DNA from: Clavibacter zhangzhiyongii
GTDB taxonomy: Bacteria > Actinomycetota > Actinomycetes > Actinomycetales > Microbacteriaceae
Length of the DNA stretch: 64,000 bases
NCBI RefSeq assembly: GCF_014775655.1
Contig: NZ_CP061274.1
Span: 3,034,337-3,098,336 of the forward strand
Reading direction: 5' to 3'
Within the stretch, counting starts at the first letter, position 1, and the number at the start of each line of letters is the position of its first letter. This document shows positions 16,450-24,153 of this stretch, piece by piece. Under the pieces are notes generated by a model, which was given only the letters and a program-made list of their open reading frames with translations, made no database searches and had not been told where the DNA came from. The position numbers and the translations under genes were made by a program.

Positions 16450-17454
16450 ATGAGGTTCCCCACCACCGGCTCCGCGCTCGTCGCGATCACCGTCGCGACG
16501 CTCGCCCTCACCGGGTGCAGCGCCGCGTCCGACCCGGGCGCGTCCGCGCCGCCGGCCTCCGGATCCGCGTCCGGCGCCTTCCCCGCCACCGTCGACACGA
16601 AGTTCGGCGAGGTGACCGTGCCGAGCGAGCCGACGCGCGTCGTCGCCCTCGGCTGGGGCGACGCGGAGACCGCGCTCGCCCTCGGCGTGCAGCCCGTCGG
16701 CGCGTCCGACTGGCTCGGCTTCGGCGAGGACGCCGACGGCGTCGGCCCCTGGGCGCAGGACCTCTACACGGAGGCGCCGCAGCTCATCGAGACGCTCGAG
16801 CCCTCCTACGAGGCGATCGCGGCGCTGAAGCCCGACCTCATCCTCGACACCAAGGGCTCCGGCGACCAGGCGCGCTACGACCGCCTCTCGCAGATCGCTC
16901 CGACCATCGGCGTGCCCGAGGGCGCCGACAGCTACCTCACCGACATGGAGGACCAGGTCGACATGGTCGCCGAGGCACTCGGCCGCGAGGACCAGGGCGA
17001 CGCGCTCCTCGAGGCGGTGGACCAGCGCTTCGACGAGGTCGAGGCCGCGCACCCCGACTGGAAGGGCAAGACCGTCACGGCCGCCACCAAGACCAGCGAG
17101 GGCTGGGGCGCCTACGTCGAGGGCAGCGAGCGCGTCGCGTTCCTCGAGCGCCTCGGCTTCGCGCAGAGCCCCACCATCGCCGGGATCCCCGCGAACGCCG
17201 GCGGCTTCTCGGTGGACGTCTCCTCCGAGCAGCTCGACCTGCTCGACGCCGACGTGATCGTGGCGTTCCCGATCTTCATCGACAAGGCCGTCATCACGGA
17301 CGACCCGCTGTGGCAGGCGATCCCCGCGGTCGCGGCCGGCCACGCGATCGTGCTCGACGGCGACGTCTCGTCGGCCTACTCCATCGGCACGACGCTCTCC
17401 ACCGGCTACGCGCTCGACCGGCTCGTGCCGCTGCTGGAGACCGCCACGTCCTGA
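16450..17454 (+). CDS. Iron-siderophore ABC transporter substrate-binding lipoprotein, 334 aa
   Basis: Class III (FhuD/FepB-type) periplasmic-type binding protein. Signal peptide with lipobox LTGC (LALTGCSAAS) anchors it to the membrane. Family features: the PTRVVALGWGDAETALALGV loop after the first strand, LIETLEPSYEAIAALKPDLIL, and a C-terminal half with SSAYSIGTTLSTGYALDRL. GAGAGG precedes the ATG. Divergent from the permease operon, under the same iron box. The chelate transported cannot be read from sequence. Confidence 0.92.
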   Translation: MRFPTTGSALVAITVATLALTGCSAASDPGASAPPASGSASGAFPATVDTKFGEVTVPSEPTRVVALGWGDAETALALGVQPVGASDWLGFGEDADGVGPWAQDLYTEAPQLIETLEPSYEAIAALKPDLILDTKGSGDQARYDRLSQIAPTIGVPEGADSYLTDMEDQVDMVAEALGREDQGDALLEAVDQRFDEVEAAHPDWKGKTVTAATKTSEGWGAYVEGSERVAFLERLGFAQSPTIAGIPANAGGFSVDVSSEQLDLLDADVIVAFPIFIDKAVITDDPLWQAIPAVAAGHAIVLDGDVSSAYSIGTTLSTGYALDRLVPLLETATS

Positions 17455-17470
17455 GCCCGCCCTGCTCCAC

Positions 17471-17505
17471 CGAGGCCCGCCGCGCGCATCGCACGGCGGG
17501 CCTCG
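17471..17505. terminator. Hairpin terminator between convergent units
   Basis: Perfect 12-bp arms (17471-17482 and 17494-17505) with an 11-nt loop follow the binding-protein stop and face the end of the regulator gene. Confidence 0.7.
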
Positions 17506-17544
17506 TCGCGTCCGGCGGCCCCGGCCGGCGGTGACGGCCGCCCG

Positions 17545-17835
17545 CTACGCGTCGAGCATCTCCGTGAGCGCCCGGCGGTAGTCCTCGAACGCCCGCCGCC
17601 CGACCGTCGTGAGCGCCAGGTAGGTCACGGGCTGCCGCCCCTCGTGCGTCTTCCGCACCTCGACGTAGCCGGGGTCCTCGAGCTTCCGCAGGTGCGTCGA
17701 CAGGTTGCCGGCCGTCATGTCGAGGATCTCCTGGAGCCGCGGGAACGACAGCGCCTCCCCCGCGTCGAGGGTGGCGAGCGACGCGACGATCCGCAGCCGG
17801 GCCTGCGCGTGGATCACGGGGTCGAGGTCAGCCAA
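17545..17835 (-). CDS. Winged-helix transcriptional regulator, 96 aa
   Basis: Small HTH_34/MarR-like DNA-binding protein. The recognition helix region is FPRLQEILDMTAGNLSTHLRKLEDPGYVEV, followed by the wing KTHEGRQPVTYLALTTVGRRAFEDY. No effector domain. Its start overlaps the end of the membrane-protein gene by 8 bp, so it is co-transcribed and probably represses its own operon through the palindromes at 18561-18584. A helper protein of this kind typically pairs with one membrane protein; the inducer is unknown. Confidence 0.88.
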   Translation of the reverse strand: MADLDPVIHAQARLRIVASLATLDAGEALSFPRLQEILDMTAGNLSTHLRKLEDPGYVEVRKTHEGRQPVTYLALTTVGRRAFEDYRRALTEMLDA

Positions 17836-18511
17836 GGCGGGCTCGCAGCGAGCGGCGGGTGCGCGCTCCGCGCACGGCGACGGCGATCCCCGTCACGAGG
17901 TAGGCGCCCCCGCCCACGACGGCCATCACCAGGTAGTTGCCGGGGTAGCCCGCGAAGGGCGCCGCGAGGGCGGCGACCACGAGGATCGAGCCGAGGAGCA
18001 GCGACGTGCGCGAGTGGAACAGCGCCGCGGTCGACAGCAGCATCATCCCGGCGACGAACGAGAAGCCCGAGGGGTAGAAGATCGCCAGCGTCTCGTCGGT
18101 GGCGCCGTTGAACGCGAGCCCGATGCCGAGCACGTAGACCGACGTCATCGCCACCGACCAGCTGATCCCGTAGACACGCCCCTGCCAGCGCGCCTCGCCC
18201 GTGGTCGCCAGGCCCGTCGAGCCGCGGATCCCGAGCACGATGCTCACGACCACGCCGACGCCGATGAGCCCCGCGAAGATCCCGACGGCGACCGGCAGCG
18301 GCAGGCTCACCGCGTCGGACCCGTCGATGAGCCACAGCGCCGTGTAGCCGAGGATCCACGCGACGCCCCAGACCACCTCCATGATCCAGACGAACGACGT
18401 CTGCGCGTCGACCGCGACCCGCCGCTGGTCCTCCATGAGCGCGTGCATCGCGCGCGGGTCGGGCGCGGGCCCGTCGTCGTCGACCTGGTCCGTGCGCATC
18501 GTCGTGTCCAT
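17828..18511 (-). CDS. Membrane protein co-transcribed with the winged-helix regulator, 227 aa
   Basis: Six hydrophobic segments are visible, starting with FVWIMEVVWGVAWILGYTAL, then VAVGIFAGLIGVGVVVSIVLG, the SWSVAMTSVYVLGIGLAF region, FVAGMMLLSTAALF, LLLGSILVVAALAAPFAG, and NYLVMAVVGGGAYLVTGIAV. The N-terminus (MRTDQVDDDGPAPDPRAMHALMEDQ) is cytosolic. Start ATG at 18511 with GAGAGGCGGAG upstream. No family recognised, though a membrane protein followed by a small wHTH regulator is a recurrent actinobacterial arrangement. Expression is controlled by the operator-promoter just upstream. Confidence 0.8.
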   Translation of the reverse strand: MDTTMRTDQVDDDGPAPDPRAMHALMEDQRRVAVDAQTSFVWIMEVVWGVAWILGYTALWLIDGSDAVSLPLPVAVGIFAGLIGVGVVVSIVLGIRGSTGLATTGEARWQGRVYGISWSVAMTSVYVLGIGLAFNGATDETLAIFYPSGFSFVAGMMLLSTAALFHSRTSLLLGSILVVAALAAPFAGYPGNYLVMAVVGGGAYLVTGIAVAVRGARTRRSLRARLG

Positions 18512-18560
18512 CTCCGCCTCTCCGCGGACGACCCTCGCCCGCCGGGCTCCCGCCCTCGCT

Positions 18561-18592
18561 ACTTTGTAACGCAAAGTGCTTTGCCGTGTCAA
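18561..18592 (-). promoter_or_regulatory. Operator-promoter with two overlapping palindromes
   Basis: On the minus strand TTGACA (18592-18587), an 18-bp spacer and TACAAA (18568-18563) form a promoter. It is overlaid by two inverted repeats, ACTTTG-taacg-CAAAGT (18561-18577) and GCAAAG-tg-CTTTGC (18571-18584), which share a CAAAG half-site. A wHTH dimer bound here would block RNA polymerase, so autorepression by the 17545-17835 product is likely. Confidence 0.75.
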
Positions 18593-18671
18593 TGGATGCG
18601 GTGATGCCCGCCGCCGTCCGCCATCATCGAGAGGTCGCGCGCCGCCACGGACGCTCGGCGGGAGGAGACCC

Positions 18672-19334
18672 ATGAGCACCCGCCCCGACGCCGTCCCCGC
18701 GGCCGCCGGCATCGCCTGGATCGCCGCCGCCGTCGTCTACGTCGGCACCGAGGCCATCGCCGCTTCCGCCTTCCCCGGTTACAGCTACTCCGCCAACTAC
18801 ATCAGCGACCTCGGCGTGCCCGAGGTCGCCGAGTTCCAGGGCCGCACCATCGACTCGCCGCTCGCCGCCGTCATGAACGCGGGCTTCGTCCTCCAGGGCG
18901 TCCTCTACCTCGTCGCCGCGGCCATCGCCACGCGCGCCCTCCGCGCCGGCCCGCGCCGCGCGTTCCTCGCCCTCGCGGCCCTGCACGCGGTCGGGATCAT
19001 CGTGGTCGGCCTCATCCACGGCAGCGCCGCGAGCGACGCGAGCGGCATCGGCTGGCTGCACGTCGTCGGGGCCGGGCTCGCGATCATCTCGGGCAACGTC
19101 GCCTCGATCGTGGCGGGCGCCGGCTCCCGCCGCCTCGGCGCACCCCGCGCGTTCCGCGTCGCGAGCGTCGCCCTCGGGGTCGTGGGCCTCGCCGCGCTCG
19201 TCGCGCTGCAGTCGCTCGGCGGATCCGACGTCGACGGGATCTGGGAGCGCGGCTCCGTCTACACCGTCACCGCGTGGGAGCTCCTCACGGGCATCGCCGT
19301 GCTCGTGGCCGCTCGCCGGGCCCGCGCCGACTGA
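18672..19334 (+). CDS. DUF998 family membrane protein, 220 aa
   Basis: Integral membrane protein with about six helices. The family hallmark SYSANYISDLGVPE (residues about 40-53) follows the first helix; VGLIHGSAASDASGIGWLHVVGAGLAIISGN carries the second conserved region. GGGAGGAGA precedes the ATG at 18672, fixing the start. Function of DUF998 is unknown. It is divergent from the regulator-controlled operon, 80 bp from its operator, so it might also respond to it. Confidence 0.85.
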   Translation: MSTRPDAVPAAAGIAWIAAAVVYVGTEAIAASAFPGYSYSANYISDLGVPEVAEFQGRTIDSPLAAVMNAGFVLQGVLYLVAAAIATRALRAGPRRAFLALAALHAVGIIVVGLIHGSAASDASGIGWLHVVGAGLAIISGNVASIVAGAGSRRLGAPRAFRVASVALGVVGLAALVALQSLGGSDVDGIWERGSVYTVTAWELLTGIAVLVAARRARAD

Positions 19335-19350
19335 GGCCCCCGCAGGGGCC
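19335..19350. terminator. Short hairpin between convergent genes
   Basis: GGCCCC-cgca-GGGGCC directly follows the DUF998 stop and lies 13 bp before the CopD-CtaG stop. Only 6 bp of stem and no U-tract, so weak. Confidence 0.4.
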
Positions 19351-19362
19351 GGACGCCGCGGC

Positions 19363-21342
19363 TCAGCGCCGCTCCGCCGCCTGCAGCGCCTCGAGGTTGC
19401 GGTTGTAGGCCTCGAGCTCGGCGTCGCCGTCGCGGTCCGCCTTGCGGTCGTACCGGACGGAGTCCCGCTTGTCGCTCTTGCTCCACATGATGGCCGTGAC
19501 GATCGCGAGGACCACCGTGGGGATCTCGCCGATGCTCCACGCGATGCCGCCGCCCGCCTGCTGGTCGGCCAGCGCCGACTCGCCCCACGGCCGCCCCATG
19601 GCGCCGAACCAGTCCGCGAGCAGCAGCCCGGTCCCCGTCATGAGCGACAGCCCGAAGAACGCGTGGAACGCCATGGTGGCGAGGAGCAGCAGCAGGCGCA
19701 TCGGGTAGGCCAGGCGCACGGGCATCGGGTCGACGCCGATGAGGTTCTGCGTGAAGAGGTACCCGACGATGAGGAAGTGCACGATCATCCACTGGTGCCC
19801 GATGTGGTCGGTCGTGGCCCAGCTGAACAGCGGCGAGTAGTAGAAGACGAGGAGCGACCCGGCGAAGAGCACGGCCGCCACGATGGGGTGGCCGACGAAG
19901 CCGGCGAACTTGGAGTGGACGGCCATGAGGATCCACTCGCGGCCGCCGCGGCTGCCGTCCTGGCGCTTGCGGATGGCGCGCATCGCGAGCGTCACGGGCG
20001 CACCCGGCACGAGCAGCAGCGGGATGACCATGGCCAGCACCATGTGCGCCAGCATGTGCGAGCTGAAGAGGTACTTCTGGTAGACGTTCACGCCGCCGTT
20101 GGTGATGTAGAAGAGGCCGATCATGCCCGCGACCCAGAGGATCGAGCGGTGCACGGGCCAGGCGTCGCCGCGCTTCCGGAGGCGGCGCACGCCGGCCAGG
20201 TAGAAGAAGACGCCGAAGGCGCACAGCAGGACCCAGAGCAGGTCGAAGTTCCACTCGGTGAGGTAGCGCATGGGCGTGAGCTCGGGCGGCAGGGGCTCGC
20301 CGGTGAGGATCTGCGCGGGCGTCGGATCCGGCAGCTGCGTCGCCACGACCTGGCTCACCGGCGGCGCGGTGCGGGCGAGGGCCGCGGCCACGCCGGACGC
20401 GACGCCCATGAACGCGAGCTCCGCGGTCACGAGCCACCAGAAGGGCCCGCGGGCCGTGGATCCCCGCTCCTCCAGGCGCCCGATGAGCACCCGGCGGTAC
20501 GCGGCGCCGAACAGCCCGAGCGCGAGCAGGGCCGCGACCTTCACGAGCACCAGCAGGCCGTACGGGGTGAGCAGCCGGTCGAGCGAGCCGACGCGGATCT
20601 CCGCGCTCACGTACCCGGACGCCGCGACGACCACGAAGCACACGAGCGCCACGGCCGAGTAGCGGCGGAGGACGGGCACGAGCCGGTCGCCGTCGAGCTT
20701 CGAGCGCAGCAGCACCATCGTGAGCAGGCCGCCGAGCCACACGGCCGCGAACACGAGGTGCAGGCCGAGCGCGTTGACGGCGGCGTCGTGCCCCTCGGTG
20801 CCGCCCGCGTGCCCCTGCTGGGCCATGGGGACGAGCCCGCCGACGGCGAGGACGAGCACGAACGCGATGGCCGTGTGGTTCCGCACCGCGAAGCACAGCA
20901 CCGTGACGGTCGCGGCGATGAGCGTGGTCGCGAGCCACGCCTGGCCGACGGAGATCTGCGTGAGCACCAGGCCGAGGCTCGTGCCGAACTCGGGGCTGAG
21001 GGAGAACGGCGTGCCCGAGACGCTGAGGAAGGTGAAGAAGGCGGTGATCGCCGAGGCGACCGTCCAGAGGGCTGCGCCCGCGGCGGCGATGTCGAGCGCC
21101 CGTCCGTACTCGGCGCGCTTCCGGGACAGCGCGAAGGCCGCGAGCAGCAGCGCGCCGATGGCCGTGGCCGCCGTGATGTTCACCATCATCTTCGCGGCGG
21201 GCAGTCCGTAGCGGACCACCGGGCCGGCGTCCTCGAGGAGCTGCGGGGCGGCGCCTCCGCCGATGGCGAGCGCGGCCAGCAGGGAGAGGAACGCGACGAT
21301 GAGGAGGGCGGCGGGCCCCGCGACGCGGAGGAGTCTGGGCAT
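19363..21342 (-). CDS. CopD-CtaG fusion: cytochrome c oxidase assembly / copper transport membrane protein, 659 aa
   Basis: Two families are fused. The N-terminal half (about residues 1-340) is CopD-like, with conserved histidine-containing segments GLHLVFAAVWLGGLLTMV and QQGHAGGTEGHDAAVNAL. The C-terminal half (about 370-620) is CtaG_caa3, with LTEWNFDLLWVLLCAFGVFFYLAGVRRL, SSHMLAHMVLAMVIPLLLVPGAPVTLAM and DHIGHQWMIVHFLIVG. Expected role: copper delivery to or assembly of the terminal oxidase. ATG at 21342 lacks a clear ribosome site; a TACGCT box 9 nt upstream suggests a near-leaderless message. Confidence 0.88.
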   Translation of the reverse strand: MPRLLRVAGPAALLIVAFLSLLAALAIGGGAAPQLLEDAGPVVRYGLPAAKMMVNITAATAIGALLLAAFALSRKRAEYGRALDIAAAGAALWTVASAITAFFTFLSVSGTPFSLSPEFGTSLGLVLTQISVGQAWLATTLIAATVTVLCFAVRNHTAIAFVLVLAVGGLVPMAQQGHAGGTEGHDAAVNALGLHLVFAAVWLGGLLTMVLLRSKLDGDRLVPVLRRYSAVALVCFVVVAASGYVSAEIRVGSLDRLLTPYGLLVLVKVAALLALGLFGAAYRRVLIGRLEERGSTARGPFWWLVTAELAFMGVASGVAAALARTAPPVSQVVATQLPDPTPAQILTGEPLPPELTPMRYLTEWNFDLLWVLLCAFGVFFYLAGVRRLRKRGDAWPVHRSILWVAGMIGLFYITNGGVNVYQKYLFSSHMLAHMVLAMVIPLLLVPGAPVTLAMRAIRKRQDGSRGGREWILMAVHSKFAGFVGHPIVAAVLFAGSLLVFYYSPLFSWATTDHIGHQWMIVHFLIVGYLFTQNLIGVDPMPVRLAYPMRLLLLLATMAFHAFFGLSLMTGTGLLLADWFGAMGRPWGESALADQQAGGGIAWSIGEIPTVVLAIVTAIMWSKSDKRDSVRYDRKADRDGDAELEAYNRNLEALQAAERR

Positions 21343-21421
21343 GAGGGATCCAGCGTAACTCGCGCCTGCTGACGGGCGGCTGGCCGCCTCGGCCCGCAGG
21401 AGGCGGAGCCCGGGGACGCGA

Positions 21422-21457
21422 CAGCGGGGGCGCCGACCGGAGTCGGCGCCCCCGCTG
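21422..21457 (-). terminator. Terminator hairpin downstream of HU gene
   Basis: A perfect 16-bp stem (21422-21437 and 21442-21457) with loop CGGA, 19 bp after the HU stop codon. Confidence 0.85.
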
Positions 21458-21475
21458 GGCGTGAGGTGAGGAGGA

Positions 21476-21763
21476 CTACTTGACGGCGGCCTTGAGCTTG
21501 CTGCCGGCGGAGACCTTGACGCCCTTGGACGCCTTGATCTCGAGGGGCTCGCCCGTCTGCGGGTTGCGGCCCGTGCGCGCGGCGCGAGCCGTCTGCTCGA
21601 ACGCGACCCAGCCCGGGATCGTGACCTTGACGCCGTCGGCGACGTTGGTCGCGACGGTGGAGAAGAGAGCGTCGAGGACGCCGTTGACGGCGGCCTGGCT
21701 CTGTCCCGACTCCGCGGCGACGGCGGCAACGAGCTCGGTGCGGTTGAGTGACTTGTCAGCCAT
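21476..21763 (-). CDS. hup: HU family DNA-binding protein, 95 aa
   Basis: Nucleoid-associated architectural protein. It shows the HU helical base (NRTELVAAVAAESGQSQAAVNGVLDALF), the arm segment IPGWVAFEQTARAARTGRNPQTGEPLEI, and the KASKGVKVSAGSKLKAAV end. No Lys/Ala-rich mycobacterial-type tail. GAGGACACCC precedes the ATG. A strong terminator follows, so it is transcribed alone. Confidence 0.95.
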   Translation of the reverse strand: MADKSLNRTELVAAVAAESGQSQAAVNGVLDALFSTVATNVADGVKVTIPGWVAFEQTARAARTGRNPQTGEPLEIKASKGVKVSAGSKLKAAVK

Positions 21764-21894
21764 GGGTGTCCTCCTCGGACCTGGTGCCGTTCTTCTCGAG
21801 CGGCCGTGTGGTGGATGGGTTCTGTCTACGTCAGCTGACCGCGCGACCCGACGGGGCCATCAGCGGTCCGTACGGCCGTGCGGCCGCTTGGAAC

Positions 21895-22200
21895 CTACCA
21901 GCTCGACTTCGTGATGCCCGGAAGCTCGCCGCGGTGGGCCATGTCCCGGAAGCGGACGCGGGAGATGCCGAACTTCGACAGGTTGCCGCGGGGGCGACCG
22001 TCGATGCCGTCGCGCTGGCGGACGCGGACGGGCGAGGCGTCGCGCGGGAGGCGCTGGATGCCGGCGCGGGCCGCCTCGCGGCTCTCGTCGGTGCCGTTCG
22101 GGTCCACGAGGGCCTTCTTCAGCTCGAGGCGCTTCGCGGCGTACCGCTCGACGATGACCTTGCGCTGCTCGTTGCGGGCGATCTTGCTCTTCTTGGCCAT
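21895..22200 (-). CDS. rpsN: 30S ribosomal protein S14, zinc-free type
   Basis: 101 aa, long (non-zinc) form of S14: starts [14 protein letters not shown] and ends [17 protein letters not shown], with [21 protein letters not shown] between. No cysteine, so no zinc ribbon. It is third in the rpmB-rpmG-rpsN operon, 2 bp after the rpmG stop. Zinc-free paralogues of these three proteins are typically induced by zinc starvation and sit near zur/znu genes, as here. Confidence 0.96.
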   Translation of the reverse strand: MAKKSKIARNEQRKVIVERYAAKRLELKKALVDPNGTDESREAARAGIQRLPRDASPVRVRQRDGIDGRPRGNLSKFGISRVRFRDMAHRGELPGITKSSW

Positions 22201-22202
22201 GG

Positions 22203-22370
22203 TTAGCGCTCCTCGCGGAAGTCGACGTGCTTGCGGACGACCGGGTCGTACTTCTTCAGCACGAGGCGGTCGGGGTTGTTGCGGCGGTTCTTGCGGGTCA
22301 CGTACGTGTACCCGGTGCCAGCCGTCGAGCGGAGCTTGATGATCGGACGGACGTCCTGCTGCTTGGCCAT
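22203..22370 (-). CDS. rpmG: 50S ribosomal protein L33, zinc-free type
   Basis: 55 aa; family core [20 protein letters not shown] and [19 protein letters not shown]. The two CxxC zinc pairs of the C+ form are absent. Its ATG overlaps the rpmB stop by one base (TGATG). Probably a zinc-sparing copy, together with the neighbouring L28 and S14. Confidence 0.96.
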   Translation of the reverse strand: MAKQQDVRPIIKLRSTAGTGYTYVTRKNRRNNPDRLVLKKYDPVVRKHVDFREER

Positions 22371-22606
22371 CAGATCTTCACCCCACGACCGAGGAGGTCC
22401 TTGACGACGGACTCGATGCCGCGGGCGTCGATGACCTTGATGCCCTTCGCGGAGAGCGTGAGCTTGACGTTGCGACGCAGCGAGGGGACGTAGTACGTCT
22501 TCTTCTGCACGTTCGGGTCGAAGCGGCGCTTGGTGCGCCGGTGCGAGTGCGAGATGTTGTGTCCGAAGCCGGGGACGGCGCCGGTCACCTGGCAGGTTGC
22601 TGCCAT
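22370..22606 (-). CDS. rpmB: 50S ribosomal protein L28, zinc-free type
   Basis: 78 aa. Starts [32 protein letters not shown]; ends [18 protein letters not shown]. Only one cysteine remains of the CxxC pairs, so it is the zinc-free form. GGAGGAAACC lies before the ATG. First gene of rpmB-rpmG-rpsN, 177 bp downstream of the zur stop. A GTAGGGC/GCCCTAC hairpin (22626-22645) lies in its leader. I do not see a Zur box in this leader. Confidence 0.96.
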   Translation of the reverse strand: MAATCQVTGAVPGFGHNISHSHRRTKRRFDPNVQKKTYYVPSLRRNVKLTLSAKGIKVIDARGIESVVKDLLGRGVKI

Positions 22607-22783
22607 GGTTTCCTCCGTAGGTACCGTAGGGCGAGACCGCCCTACCCAAGATTTCTTGTCGGCACGCCGGGACCCCGGATCTCGGTGAGGAGGGGGATCG
22701 GCGCACATGCGAGCGGATGAGCCGCTCGGCCAAGGATCGAGGCTACGCGACGACACGCCCGGACGCAAGCCGGGAGCCCGGGA

Positions 22784-23230
22784 TCATGCGGATGCGGGGG
22801 CCTCGGCGGCGGTCGCGGAGGCGTCGGCGGACGCCGCGTCGGCCGCCCGGCGCGTGCACTCCGCGCAGAGTCCGAAGACGTCGACCACGTGGGTCGGCGC
22901 GGTGAAGCCGTTGCGCGCGGCCACGTCGTGCGCCCACGACTCGACCTCGTCGGCCGCGATCTCCACCGTCTTGCCGCAGACACGGCAGATGAGGTGGTGG
23001 TGGTGGCCGCCCGTGTCGCAGGTGCGGTAGAGCGCCTCGCCGTCGGGCGACTGCAGCGAGTCGGCGTCGCCCTCCGCGGCGAGGTCGCCGAGCGCGCGGT
23101 ACACGGTGGCCAGGCCGATCGGGGATCCCGCGTCGTGCAGGCGCGCGTGCAGCCGCTGGGCGCTCACGAACTCGGTGGAGGCGTCGAGCGCCTGGCGCAC
23201 GGCCTCCCGCTGCCACGTGTTCCGCTTCAT
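22784..23230 (-). CDS. zur: Fur-family regulator, probably the zinc repressor Zur
   Basis: Fur-fold repressor: N-terminal winged helix (NTWQREAVRQALDAS, then SPIGLATVYRALGDLAAEG), and a dimerisation domain with the metal-site HHHHLICRVCGKTVEI and a second CAECTR pair giving a structural Cys4 zinc. Ala/Ser-rich tail. Position as last gene in znuA-znuC-znuB-zur, overlapping znuB by 4 bp, points to Zur rather than Fur or Nur. It likely represses the znu operon through 25992-26006. Confidence 0.88.
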   Translation of the reverse strand: MKRNTWQREAVRQALDASTEFVSAQRLHARLHDAGSPIGLATVYRALGDLAAEGDADSLQSPDGEALYRTCDTGGHHHHLICRVCGKTVEIAADEVESWAHDVAARNGFTAPTHVVDVFGLCAECTRRAADAASADASATAAEAPASA

Positions 23231-24153
23231 GCCCGTCCCCTCCCGGCGGGCGATCCTCCCCGCCCCGCCAGGGTACGCGTCCCACCCGACGTGCCGGTGC
23301 GCGCCCGGAGGGCGTCGATGCCGCGGCAGACCAGGTAGATCGTGAACGAGATGGTGGTGACGTACGGGCTGATCGGGATGCTGCTGCCGAGCGCCAGCAT
23401 GATCCCGCCGACGATGCTCGTGAGCGCGAACAGCACGGAGAGCGCGACGACCACGCGCGGCGTCGACGAGACGCGCATGGCGGCGGCCGCCGGCGTCACG
23501 AGGAGCGAGAGCACGAGCAGCGCGCCGACGATCTGGATGGAGACCGCGGTGCCGAGCCCGAGCAGGACCATGAAGACGATGGAGAGCAGGCGCACCGGGA
23601 TCCCGCGCGCGGCCGCGACGTCCGGGTCGACGCTCGCGAACATGAGCGGCCGCCAGACGATCGCGAGGCCCACGATGACGACGGCGCTGATCGCGACGAG
23701 GTAGCCGAGCTGCGGGTTGTCGACCGCGACGATCTGGCCGGTGAGCAACCCGAACTTGTTGCTGGCGCGGCCGTCGTAGAGGGCGAGGAAGAGGATGCCG
23801 AGGCCCAGGCCGAACGGCATGAGCACGGCGATGATCGAGTTGCGGTCCTTGGCCCGGGTGCCGAGGACGCCGATGGCGACGGCCGCGATGAGCGAGCCCA
23901 CCAGCGATCCGCCGACGACGTTGACGCCGAGCAGCAGCGCCGCCGCCGCGCCCGCGAACGAGAGCTCGCTCACGCCGTGCACCGCGAACGCGAGGTCGCG
24001 CGTCATCACGAACACGCCGATGAGGCCGCCCACGACGCCGAGCACGGCGCCCGCGATGATGCTGTTCCGCAGGAGCGCGACGAGCGCGCCGTAGTCCGAG
24101 AAGTCGAACAGGCGCGACCAGAGGTCGCCCAGGTCGACGAGCAGGTGGATCAC
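23227..24153 (-). CDS. znuB: Zinc ABC transporter permease
   Basis: ABC-3 family metal permease with about eight or nine membrane segments. It carries VFVMTRDLAFAVHGVSELSFAGAAAALLLG, an essential family segment, and VGALLVLSLLVTPAAAAMRV. Start ATG overlaps the ATPase stop by 4 bp, and its own stop overlaps zur by 4 bp. Zinc is inferred from Zur and the zinc-free ribosomal proteins next door; manganese is the alternative. Confidence 0.9.
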   Translation of the reverse strand: MIHLLVDLGDLWSRLFDFSDYGALVALLRNSIIAGAVLGVVGGLIGVFVMTRDLAFAVHGVSELSFAGAAAALLLGVNVVGGSLVGSLIAAVAIGVLGTRAKDRNSIIAVLMPFGLGLGILFLALYDGRASNKFGLLTGQIVAVDNPQLGYLVAISAVVIVGLAIVWRPLMFASVDPDVAAARGIPVRLLSIVFMVLLGLGTAVSIQIVGALLVLSLLVTPAAAAMRVSSTPRVVVALSVLFALTSIVGGIMLALGSSIPISPYVTTISFTIYLVCRGIDALRARTGTSGGTRTLAGRGGSPAGRGRA

